The position numbers and the translations under genes are program-made. The notes below the pieces were generated by a model. It was given only the letters and a program-made list of their open reading frames with translations, was not told the origin of the DNA and did not search any database. DNA of 64,000 bases, taken from Microcoleus sp. AS-A8 (GTDB lineage Bacteria > Cyanobacteriota > Cyanobacteriia > Cyanobacteriales > Coleofasciculaceae). Shown here piece by piece: positions 24,952-32,785 of the stretch. Numbering within the stretch: position 1 is the stretch's first letter; each line of letters starts with the position of its first letter. Where the stretch lies: positions 124,001 through 188,000 of the forward strand of contig JAMPKV010000013.1 of assembly GCA_039962225.1 (NCBI GenBank), read 5' to 3'.

Positions 24952-25515
24952 ATGAAAAAGGTCTTTTTTTTACTGGGTGAACTAGTGGACGAGGACATCG
25001 ATTGGATGATCTCAACAGGTCGTCGCGAGGAAGTGCCTGCGGGAACAGTACTCATCCAAGAAGGTCGGCCCATCGATACACTTCTGATTCTCCTGGAGGG
25101 AACGCTGTCGGTGTCTGTTGCCGCCCTAGAAGGCAAGACGATCGCTCGCTTAACCAGTGGTGCCGTTGTGGGCGAAATGTCCTTCGCTGATGCCCGTCCC
25201 CCGTCGGCGACGGTTCAGGCTGTAGAAAATTCCTTGATTTTAGCGATTCCTAGAGCGAGTTTGGTGGAAAAACTGAGAGAGGATGAAGGATTTGCGTCCC
25301 GTTTTTATCGGGCGATCGCCATTTTCATGTCCACCCGACTACGGGGTACAGTGCGATATTTGGGTTATGCCAAAGGTCAACTGTTGCAAGACGATAGCAC
25401 CTCAGCCGATGACCTATCCCCCGAAATGCTGGATAATGTTCCCCTTGCCAAGGCTCGATTTGATTGGTTGCTCAGGCGCTTGAGAAATACTGATTACGCC
25501 GCCCTCCCTGAATAA
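24952..25515 (+). CDS. Cyclic nucleotide-binding domain protein
   Basis: A 187-residue protein with one cNMP-binding beta-roll (about residues 20-130): VPAGTVLIQEGRPIDTLLILLEGTLSV, then the phosphate-binding-cassette region GAVVGEMSFADARPPSATVQAVENSLIL in outline, with Gly-Glu and Arg-Pro-Pro-Ser-Ala in the right order. No CRP-type HTH follows; the C-terminus is helical, ending LLRRLRNTDYAALPE, so it is not a classical transcription factor. The start is set at ATG 24952 (MKKVFFLLGELVDEDIDWM) rather than GTG 24895, because the extra 19 residues look non-coding. A class III adenylate cyclase 29 kb away could supply ligand. Confidence 0.85.
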   Translation: MKKVFFLLGELVDEDIDWMISTGRREEVPAGTVLIQEGRPIDTLLILLEGTLSVSVAALEGKTIARLTSGAVVGEMSFADARPPSATVQAVENSLILAIPRASLVEKLREDEGFASRFYRAIAIFMSTRLRGTVRYLGYAKGQLLQDDSTSADDLSPEMLDNVPLAKARFDWLLRRLRNTDYAALPE

Positions 25516-25684
25516 AACCTAAGCTCGGCTATAGAATTGTTTCAGGATTGTTGACCCGTTAACAATCCCCTAGCATACTTATGCTATTACGTCAATAAAA
25601 CGACGATTCTTGGCAGGATAAGTAATTGTGGTCATGAATACCACAAGTTGAGTCAAGATCGATTGAAGGTTTTTTAATGAAATA

Positions 25685-25711
25685 CTGCCTCCAAGCTGTG
25701 TCAAGAGGCAG
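25685..25711 (-). terminator. Hairpin after Psb35-like gene
   Basis: CTGCCTC pairs with GAGGCAG across 13 bases; on the minus strand it is followed by a T-rich stretch (TATTTCATT). It lies 60 bases beyond the 25773-25976 stop. Moderate terminator. Confidence 0.4.
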
Positions 25712-25772
25712 GAATCAAGAATGCTAGTTGTTCTTAGCAGATTGACTCTGTTAACTAGTCATGATGGGGTTT

Positions 25773-25976
25773 TTATAAGCCAGGATTATCTTTCTTTTCT
25801 ACCTTGGGCACAATATCAGGACGCTCTTTGTTTTCCCAACCGGGAGGACGCTTCGAGTTGTACCAGGCAATTGAACCAATGGTTACAGCCGCAATAAAAC
25901 CTACAACGTACACCAGGGTAAAAGAAACTGGAAAATGCGGAGCCGCGTCTACTCCTAAATCCATTAATAAATGCAT
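25773..25976 (-). CDS. psb35: Single-TM photosystem II assembly protein, Psb35-like
   Basis: A 67-residue protein with a short lumenal/periplasmic N-terminus, one membrane helix (FTLVYVVGFIAAVTIGSIAW, about residues 18-38) and a charged tail with NSKRPPGWENKERPDIVPK. This matches my recollection of the cyanobacterial Psb35 (Ssl2148-like) family, which associates with the CP47 assembly module and high-light-inducible proteins; I am fairly but not fully sure of the name. A good AAGGAG site lies 10 bases before the ATG. Monocistronic, with the PBP gene upstream of it on the same strand and about 220 bases between. Confidence 0.7.
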   Translation of the reverse strand: MHLLMDLGVDAAPHFPVSFTLVYVVGFIAAVTIGSIAWYNSKRPPGWENKERPDIVPKVEKKDNPGL

Positions 25977-26200
25977 CGTTTGTAAACTCCTTATGGTATT
26001 TTGGTTATCCTACCAAAACATAGAGAAGCTTCTATCACTCTTGAGTTGGATCTGCCTGATTGAAGCCAAGAGGGACAAAAAAAGAAGGCTTCAAGGCTCT
26101 GCCCAAAAGGCTGAACTCACCACTGTCTCTAGACTCAGCCATGCTCTCCCTCTTTTCAGGGAGGGGGTGACAAACTTTTGCTCCTATTGCACTAGCTTTA

Positions 26201-29050
26201 TTACTGTGCGGCTGGTGCCGGTGGCTCTGGGGGAGGCGCTGGTGCACTAGGAGCTGACTCGCGAGCAGGTTGTGATACTTTTCTAGACGCTGGAGGAGCT
26301 GGAGGAGCCGCTGATGGTGCGGATTCATACCTGCGTCGGCGTCGTCTGGGCGTGGGAGCTGTTGATGAACTTGATTGATCAATCCTTTGGGAAGAGCGCC
26401 GCCTTCTGGAGGATGAGCGGGTGGAAGTCGAGTTGCTGGACTCTGTGGCATTGGAATCTGAGCTTCTGGAGCTTGAGCGCCGAGAACTGGAGCGCCGAGA
26501 ACTGGAGCGCCGAGAACTTGACTCGTTGGAGTTACTATCTTCCCTATAGCTTCGCCGACGCCGAGAACTTGACTCGTTGGAGCTACTATCTTCCCCATAG
26601 CTTCGCCGACGCCGAGAACTTGACTCGTTGGAGCTACTATTTTCCCCATAGCTTCGCCGACGCCGAGAACTTGACTCGTTGGAGCTACTATCTTCCACAT
26701 AGGTTCGCCGCCGCCGGGAACGTCTTGGCGTTTCTGATTGACTCTCATTGGAGCTTTGAGAGGCCGATTGACTCTCACTAGATCTGCGCCGCCGTCGCCG
26801 CCGCCTCGAAGAACTGTCGTCTGAAGAGGTATTTTCGGAAGCATTAGAGCGAGAACTACCGCTAAAACTTGCCTCTGTTCTATAGCGCCTTCTAGAGGTG
26901 CTTTCTGAATTCCTTTCGGACGCGCTATCAGAATCCGAATCCGAATTAGGAATCGCTCTGGTTATCGCTCGTTTGGGTCTAATGGGTTGGGCTTTAATCG
27001 TGGGCTTGCGGTTTTCTATTTGTGTCGGGCGGTCAGGAAATTTCTCAACTTCCATATCTTTGACCACCTTTTCCATAAACTGATGCCAGGTATAGGCGGC
27101 TGTACTACTCGCGCCAGAGGTGGGTTTGTTGTCATCATTGCCGAGCCAGACACCAGCTACCATCTGGGGAATGTAACCAATAAACCAGAGGTCGCGAGCC
27201 TCGTCTGAAGTGCCCGTCTTTCCAGCAACCGGGCGATTATCGAGCTGAGCCGAACGACCCGTACCATCCTTGACGACATTTCGCAGCATCCAAGTCATGG
27301 TAGCAGCCGTTTCTTGGTCAATCGCCCGCTCACTCTTAATTTTTTCCTCGTAAATAACCTTACCGTGCTGATCGAGAATGCGGTGAATACCATAAGGATT
27401 GGTATGCAATCCTTGGGTTGCCAGAGTGCCATAAGCACTGGTGAGCTCTAAAAGATTTACCTCAGAGGCTCCTAAGGCGAGGGAGTAAGTTGGGTGGAGT
27501 GTCGATTCAATACCCATTTTTTTTGCTACATCAATCGTAGGCTCCCAACCCACATCAATGAGCGTTTTCAACGCTACAACATTAATCGAATGGGTGAAGG
27601 CATCTCGGATATTGACCCAACCTCGGAATTTATCCCCATAGTTTTTCGGTGTGTAGCCATCGACGGTATAGGGCGCATCTAGGTAGCCGCGATTGGGAGA
27701 GATACCTGCGGCGACGGCTGTGGCGTACACAAATGTCTTAAAGGTAGAACCGGGCTGACGCTTAGCCTGAGTGACACGGTTAAATTGTTGATTATAAAAA
27801 TCCTTGCCTCCCACCATGGCCTTAATCTGTCCGGTGCGTGGGTCAATGGCAACCAAAGACGCTTGCTTAAACCCTTGCCAGCGTCCTTCTCGTTTAACGG
27901 TTTCTTGAACGGCTTCTTCAGCGGCGTTTTGCCAGTTCACATTTAAAGTGGTTTCAATCGTCAATCCCTGCTGAGCTATTTTTTCTTTAGAAACGTACTT
28001 GGGGAGTTCTTGTTGAATGTAGTCGGTAAAGTAATTGGCTTTTCGTTCCAGTCGCTTGGGATTGCTCGGTTTTGTCACCACAGGCGTGGCAATAGCCTCA
28101 TCCGCTTGTGCTTTCGTGATGAATCCGTTGTTTAGCATCCTGACTAGGACAACATCACGCCGCTCTTTGGCGATTTTGGGGTTGCTTAAAGGTGAGTAGT
28201 CATTAGGAGCCGCGGGCAACCCGGCAATCATCGCCATTTCGGGCAGGGTCAAATCTTTCATCGGTTTGCTAAAGTAGACCCAAGCCGCATCTGCAACTCC
28301 ATAAGCACCGGAACCCAGATAAACGAGGTTTAAATACCGCTCAAGGATAGTGTTTTTGTCAACATTCTTCTCAATTTTTTGCGCCATCAGCATTTCTTTG
28401 AGCTTACGCGCGACTGTTCGCTCCTGATTGAAGTAGACAATTCGAGCAAGCTGCTGGGTGATGGTGCTGCCACCTTCTACGACATCCCCAGCTTGAATGT
28501 TAGATAGTACAGCGCGGAGAATTCCCTGGTAATCGACCCCGTGATGTTTTTCAAAGCGCTGGTCTTCGGTCGCCAGAAAGGCTTGAGTTAAGGTTTTGGG
28601 AACTTCTCGAATTTTGATCGTCTCGCGGGTGGCTGGCCCAATTTGCTGGAGAATCTCACCATTTTCCGCTTTGATCGTAATCGTGTCATCTCGGACATAG
28701 GTCAAGAGATCGGCGGTAGAATCCGGAATACTGTTCTCTAGAGCTAGCCACCCGACACCCAACGCGATCGCACCACCTCCAACACCGATTCCCAACCAAA
28801 ACCAAGGGCGACGATGTAGCTTTCTAGGTCCTGTGAACTGCTCAATGACCGGCGTCGAAACACGCTTGAGGCCGTTGAACGTGAGTGTTACACCCTGTTG
28901 GCATCGCGTCAATAGCCCATGACTCGATTTCGGTTGCCCTGTCTGATCTTGTTGCTGATCAGCAGACAGCGATTCCGGCTCGGATTCTGTTGACGCCGAT
29001 GAATTGATCTGACTTGATAAGTCTTTATGCTTTGGGATGAACTTTGACAC
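26201..29050 (-). CDS. Class A penicillin-binding protein (PBP1A type) with Ser/Arg-rich tail
   Basis: A bifunctional peptidoglycan synthase: membrane anchor at about residues 85-107 (FWLGIGVGGGAIALGVGWLAL), GT51 glycosyltransferase with EDQRFEKHHGVDYQGI and GGSTITQQLAR, then the transpeptidase with active-site Ser in RQPGSTFKTF (about 435), SxN motif HSINVVAL and KTG in GKTGTSDEARDLWF (about 612). After about residue 680 comes a 270-residue low-complexity tail rich in Ser and Arg, with four 17-residue repeats, ending in Pro/Ala. The GTG start has AGGAG five bases upstream. The tail is periplasmic by topology, an unusual place for a strongly basic RS-like segment; it may bind cell wall or acidic polymers. 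Confidence 0.95.
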   Translation of the reverse strand: MSKFIPKHKDLSSQINSSASTESEPESLSADQQQDQTGQPKSSHGLLTRCQQGVTLTFNGLKRVSTPVIEQFTGPRKLHRRPWFWLGIGVGGGAIALGVGWLALENSIPDSTADLLTYVRDDTITIKAENGEILQQIGPATRETIKIREVPKTLTQAFLATEDQRFEKHHGVDYQGILRAVLSNIQAGDVVEGGSTITQQLARIVYFNQERTVARKLKEMLMAQKIEKNVDKNTILERYLNLVYLGSGAYGVADAAWVYFSKPMKDLTLPEMAMIAGLPAAPNDYSPLSNPKIAKERRDVVLVRMLNNGFITKAQADEAIATPVVTKPSNPKRLERKANYFTDYIQQELPKYVSKEKIAQQGLTIETTLNVNWQNAAEEAVQETVKREGRWQGFKQASLVAIDPRTGQIKAMVGGKDFYNQQFNRVTQAKRQPGSTFKTFVYATAVAAGISPNRGYLDAPYTVDGYTPKNYGDKFRGWVNIRDAFTHSINVVALKTLIDVGWEPTIDVAKKMGIESTLHPTYSLALGASEVNLLELTSAYGTLATQGLHTNPYGIHRILDQHGKVIYEEKIKSERAIDQETAATMTWMLRNVVKDGTGRSAQLDNRPVAGKTGTSDEARDLWFIGYIPQMVAGVWLGNDDNKPTSGASSTAAYTWHQFMEKVVKDMEVEKFPDRPTQIENRKPTIKAQPIRPKRAITRAIPNSDSDSDSASERNSESTSRRRYRTEASFSGSSRSNASENTSSDDSSSRRRRRRRRSSESQSASQSSNESQSETPRRSRRRRTYVEDSSSNESSSRRRRSYGENSSSNESSSRRRRSYGEDSSSNESSSRRRRSYREDSNSNESSSRRSSSRRSSSRRSSSRSSDSNATESSNSTSTRSSSRRRRSSQRIDQSSSSTAPTPRRRRRRYESAPSAAPPAPPASRKVSQPARESAPSAPAPPPEPPAPAAQ
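26540..26710 (-). repeat. 51-bp tandem repeat in PBP tail
   Basis: A 51-bp unit encoding RRRRSYGENSSSNESSS is repeated about three and a half times with few substitutions. Flanking Ser/Arg sequence is a decayed version of the same theme. Near-identity of the DNA shows recent expansion. Confidence 0.85.
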
Positions 29051-29464
29051 TTTAACTCCTCAGTTACACCACAAGCCGCCACAACTTCTTGCTTATTTTA
29101 GGGCTTGGGATCAAGATCTGCGATAGGCCGCGATTTTCTTTTTGATGTAATGTTAAATCCGATGCCCCAGAAGCCTCTATCTATTTAGGGAGCAAGGCTT
29201 TCCACAAGCTTGGGTTACCTTGGTTTGGCTGTGCCTTAACTTTTGACCCCCTTGGGTCGCTCAGCACTATTTTCTATTACCCTGTACAGCAGATAAACAA
29301 GAAGCTCCTTTTTTTTGCATAGGGGACTATTTCTCCGATACAGCTCTTCCTAACCATCGTCAACAAAATATCGTGTTCGATGATACATGCCAGGTGAGAT
29401 TTTATCGGACTTCTCTCAAAAATACCATCATATTATTCTAGAAAGTGGGAGAGACAGCATCTAA
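29051..29464. other. Divergent promoter region, nothing else recognised
   Basis: About 410 bases between the minus-strand PBP gene and the plus-strand SemiSWEET gene. It must hold both promoters. I see no ORF with a ribosome-binding site and no strong hairpin. Confidence 0.5.
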
Positions 29465-29725
29465 ATGGGCACACAATTCATCAATATTTTGGGATTAATC
29501 GCTGGAACACTGACAACAATCGCTTTTTTACCTCAACTGCTCAAAACATGGAAATCCAAGTCAGCTAAAGATGTTTCTTTAGTCATGATGATTACCTTCT
29601 CTGTCGGTATTTTTCTATGGATCATATATGGATTTGCTATTGGAGCGATGCCTATTATTGTGTCTAACGCCGTCACCCTGGTTTTGGCGCTACTGATTTT
29701 GGTTCTTAAAATTATATATAGGTGA
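29465..29725 (+). CDS. SemiSWEET-family sugar transporter (PQ-loop)
   Basis: An 86-residue protein with three membrane helices, the exact size of a bacterial SemiSWEET half-transporter, which dimerises to move sugars passively. The PQ-loop proline is in TIAFLPQLLKTWKSKSAKDVSL (about residues 20-41), and helices two and three are MMITFSVGIFLWIIYG and VSNAVTLVLALLILVLKII. Its stop overlaps the GTG start of the radical SAM gene (GTGA), so the two are co-translated. Confidence 0.93.
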   Translation: MGTQFINILGLIAGTLTTIAFLPQLLKTWKSKSAKDVSLVMMITFSVGIFLWIIYGFAIGAMPIIVSNAVTLVLALLILVLKIIYR

Positions 29726-31395
29726 AACAATTCCTTGATAACCCTCGTGCAACGCCTGTGACCTCTGCTGTTTTCGCATCTGAACGCCTTTTGTTTACAC
29801 CCGCTACCCCCCAAGCGGGTGCCATTCCTACAATCTTTGCTTTTCCTAATGAATACAGCGTGGGCATTACCAGCCTGGGTTATCAAGTTGTGTGGGCAAC
29901 TCTAGCCTCGCGCTCCGACCTGCAAGTCAGCCGTTGGTTCACGGATGTTCATGAACCTTTACCGGGACAACCGGAATTATTAGGTTACTCTCTATCATGG
30001 GAATTAGATTATGTCAACTTATTGAACTCCCTAGAAGATTTAGGAATTCCGTTGAGGTCGGTTGAGCGAGAGGATCACCATCCCCTCGTCTTTGGGGGGG
30101 GGCCGGTATTGACAGCGAACCCAGAACCCTTTGCAGATTTCTTCGATCTAATTTTGCTAGGGGATGGAGAAATTCTGCTGGGTGAGTTCCTAGAAGCTTA
30201 CAAAGAAGTTCGCTCCGCTCAAAGAGAAACACAACTACGGCATCTAGCGCAGGTACCGGGAGTCTATGTTCCCAGCTTGTATGAGATAACTTACCACGAC
30301 TCAACGGGCGAAATTCAATCCATTCAACCCGTAGAGGCTGAGATTCCCCCACGGGTGGAAAAACAGACTTATCGGGGTAATACCCTATCGGCTTCAACCG
30401 TGGTGACGGAAAAAGCCGCTTGGGAAAATATCTATATGGTGGAAGTGGTACGCAGTTGCCCAGAGATGTGCCGCTTCTGTTTGGCGAGTTATCTCACGCT
30501 ACCCTTTCGGACGCCAAGTGCGACGGAGTCTTTGATTCCAGCCATTGACAGGGGGTTAGAGGTAACCAAGCGGATTGGCTTACTGGGAGCATCGGTAACA
30601 CAGCATCCTGAGTTTGAAGTATTGCTCGATTACCTATCTCAACCGAGGTATGAGGATGTGCGGCTGAGTATTGCCTCTGTGCGAACCAATACAGTCACAC
30701 CGAAGCTAGCAGAAACGCTCACTCAACGAGGGACAAACTCTATTACTATCGCGGTAGAAAGTGGTTCAGAACGGCTGCGGCAAATTATTAATAAGAAGCT
30801 AACCAACGAGGAAATTCTTCAAGCTGCCCTTAATGCCAAAGCCGGTGGATTAAAGAGTCTCAAACTCTATGGGATGGTGGGTGTTCCGGGAGAGGAAATG
30901 TCCGACGTGGAACAAACCGTGGCGATGATGAAACAGATCAAAAAAGCCGCTCCCGGTTTACGTTTGACTTTCGGTTGCAGTACCTTCGTTCCAAAAGCTC
31001 ATACCCCATTTCAGTGGTTTGGGGTGAATTCTCAGGCAGAGAAGCGGCTGAAGTTTTTGCAGAAACACCTTAAACCCCAAGGAATCGATTTTCGACCGGA
31101 AAGCTATAACTGGTCGGTGATTCAAGCCTTGATATCAAGAGGCGATCGCAGATTATCCCATCTGTTAGAACTCACGCGACATTACGGAGACTCTGTAGGC
31201 AGTTATCGCCGTGCCTTCAAAGAGCTAAAAGGACAATTACCGGAACTGGATTTTTACGTTCATACTAATTGGTCAACGGATAAAGTATTGCCTTGGAATC
31301 ACTTACAGGGGCCACTACCTCAGGGAACGTTACTCAAGCATCGGGATGCGGCAGTCTCTCAATTTGAGCCACCTCAAGTTGTGGGTATTGGATAA
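29722..31395 (+). CDS. B12-binding-domain radical SAM protein
   Basis: A 557-residue iron-sulfur enzyme. The N-terminal 200 residues resemble a B12-binding/Rossmann domain (LLGYSLSWELDYVNLLNSLEDLGI, FGGGPVLTANPEPFADFFD). The radical SAM cluster motif is CPEMCRFC (Cx3Cx2C, about residue 246), followed by GLLGASVTQHPEF and the IAVESGSERLRQIINKK glycine/SAM-binding segment. Related proteins are annotated TIGR03960-like; the reaction is unknown (methylthiolation or methylation are common in the superfamily). Translationally coupled to SemiSWEET by a 4-base overlap. Confidence 0.9.
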   Translation: MKQFLDNPRATPVTSAVFASERLLFTPATPQAGAIPTIFAFPNEYSVGITSLGYQVVWATLASRSDLQVSRWFTDVHEPLPGQPELLGYSLSWELDYVNLLNSLEDLGIPLRSVEREDHHPLVFGGGPVLTANPEPFADFFDLILLGDGEILLGEFLEAYKEVRSAQRETQLRHLAQVPGVYVPSLYEITYHDSTGEIQSIQPVEAEIPPRVEKQTYRGNTLSASTVVTEKAAWENIYMVEVVRSCPEMCRFCLASYLTLPFRTPSATESLIPAIDRGLEVTKRIGLLGASVTQHPEFEVLLDYLSQPRYEDVRLSIASVRTNTVTPKLAETLTQRGTNSITIAVESGSERLRQIINKKLTNEEILQAALNAKAGGLKSLKLYGMVGVPGEEMSDVEQTVAMMKQIKKAAPGLRLTFGCSTFVPKAHTPFQWFGVNSQAEKRLKFLQKHLKPQGIDFRPESYNWSVIQALISRGDRRLSHLLELTRHYGDSVGSYRRAFKELKGQLPELDFYVHTNWSTDKVLPWNHLQGPLPQGTLLKHRDAAVSQFEPPQVVGIG

Positions 31396-31424
31396 GAAAA
31401 ATCGTCGGTAGTCAAAATTCTTGA

Positions 31425-32783
31425 ATGGAACAATTCCCTAAAAATCAGACAGAACCCAGCTCTCATTCTCAGCCTTTACAAATTATTCGCAAACTCGGAA
31501 AATTTTCACAGTTCTGCCTGAATAATGGCTTGCTCTTTGCCCTACTCATGTGGCTGTTGAGCCGATTGCTGATTCTCGTCGCAATGTTCCTAATTGCTCC
31601 TTCCCTGCCAGTACCACCACGAGGGATTGCTCCAGAAATTGGCTGGGATGTCTTCGCTGGTTGGGATGGGGAGTGGTATCAGAAATTGGTCATGTCTGGC
31701 TACGAATATGCCGATGATGGCAAGCAACATACGGTTGCCTTCTTTCCCTTGTTGGCGTTGGTTATCCGGGGCGTCATGGCTTTTGGTTTGCCGTTTGAGG
31801 TGGCAGGGACACTGGTGAATAATCTGGCATTTTTAGCTGCCTTGATGCTGATTTATGTGTGGGTAGAACAGTGTCACGGAAAAGAATCGGCGCGGTGGAC
31901 AATCGCCACTCTAGCCTGGTGTCCATTCTCACTCTATGGCACGGTGATTTATACAGAAGGGCTGTTTCTGTTGTTGAGCTCAGCTAGTTTACGAGCGTTT
32001 GAGAAACGGCACTATGCCTGGGTTGCCTTGTGGGGGGCTTTAGCGAGTGCCACGCGGATCACTGGAGTGATGCTAGCACCGACATTTCTGATTGTCGCGT
32101 GGCGAGAACGTCGAGGTGCGATCGCTTATGTGGCAGGGTTAGCCACCAGTGTAGGGACTTTGCTGTATGTTGCTTATTGCACGCTTCGTTTTGGAGACCC
32201 TTTGGTATTTTTGCATACACAGAAAGCTTGGGGGAGAACCGAGGGATTTGCGTGGCAGGGGTGGTTGGAGATATTGAGAAAGGTTGTGATTGGGTCGATT
32301 GATGCCACTACAGGTACGATTAAAGATCCTTCACATCCAGTCTTATTTGTTGGAATTTGCGTTATTGCCTTTTTGTTGTGGCGCTTTCGTCAAGCCATCG
32401 GTTCGATTAAAGTCGGCTATGGTTTTTGCCTGTTAGGGTTTGTGCTGTGGCTTTTGGGGGGTGACAGTTTGATTAAAGCCGTGATGGTTTTTGGCGGGCT
32501 GTGTTTGTTGTGGCGATTGCCCAAGGGGCACTGCCAAAGGCAATCGCGAACTCAACTCAGCCTCACGGTATGGGTTTATGGCTTGTGTGTCTTTGCTTTA
32601 ATTTTGAATACTGGAAGGGTTGTATCTATTGATCGCTACGCTTACAGTATTGTCTCGTTAGCGATCGCGTTCGGCTTGTGGCTGGCTCGTTACCCGCGTT
32701 GGGGATACCCGATTATGGGATTTTTTGCGCTTTTATTAGTCACCTTCGCAATTCGATTTTCTCAGCAGCTTTGGGTGGCATAG
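31425..32783 (+). CDS. Multi-TM glycosyltransferase-like protein (PIG-V/mannosyltransferase type)
   Basis: A 452-residue polytopic membrane protein, roughly 10-12 helices. The large loop after helix 1 contains FAGWDGEWYQKLVMSGYEY, where WDGxWY is the acidic catalytic-type motif of PIG-V/GT-C enzymes, and FFPLLALVIRG follows. GT-C enzymes use lipid-linked sugar donors on the outer face of the membrane. It is 30 bases after the radical SAM gene and likely in its operon. Its stop codon is three bases from the stop of the convergent TPR gene. Acceptor unknown. Confidence 0.82.
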   Translation: MEQFPKNQTEPSSHSQPLQIIRKLGKFSQFCLNNGLLFALLMWLLSRLLILVAMFLIAPSLPVPPRGIAPEIGWDVFAGWDGEWYQKLVMSGYEYADDGKQHTVAFFPLLALVIRGVMAFGLPFEVAGTLVNNLAFLAALMLIYVWVEQCHGKESARWTIATLAWCPFSLYGTVIYTEGLFLLLSSASLRAFEKRHYAWVALWGALASATRITGVMLAPTFLIVAWRERRGAIAYVAGLATSVGTLLYVAYCTLRFGDPLVFLHTQKAWGRTEGFAWQGWLEILRKVVIGSIDATTGTIKDPSHPVLFVGICVIAFLLWRFRQAIGSIKVGYGFCLLGFVLWLLGGDSLIKAVMVFGGLCLLWRLPKGHCQRQSRTQLSLTVWVYGLCVFALILNTGRVVSIDRYAYSIVSLAIAFGLWLARYPRWGYPIMGFFALLLVTFAIRFSQQLWVA

Positions 32784-32785
32784 TC

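Noticed and set aside
26035-26844. 269-codon minus-strand frame rich in Val/Gly/Ala repeats
   Set aside because: Out-of-frame reading of the PBP tail repeats; no real domain.
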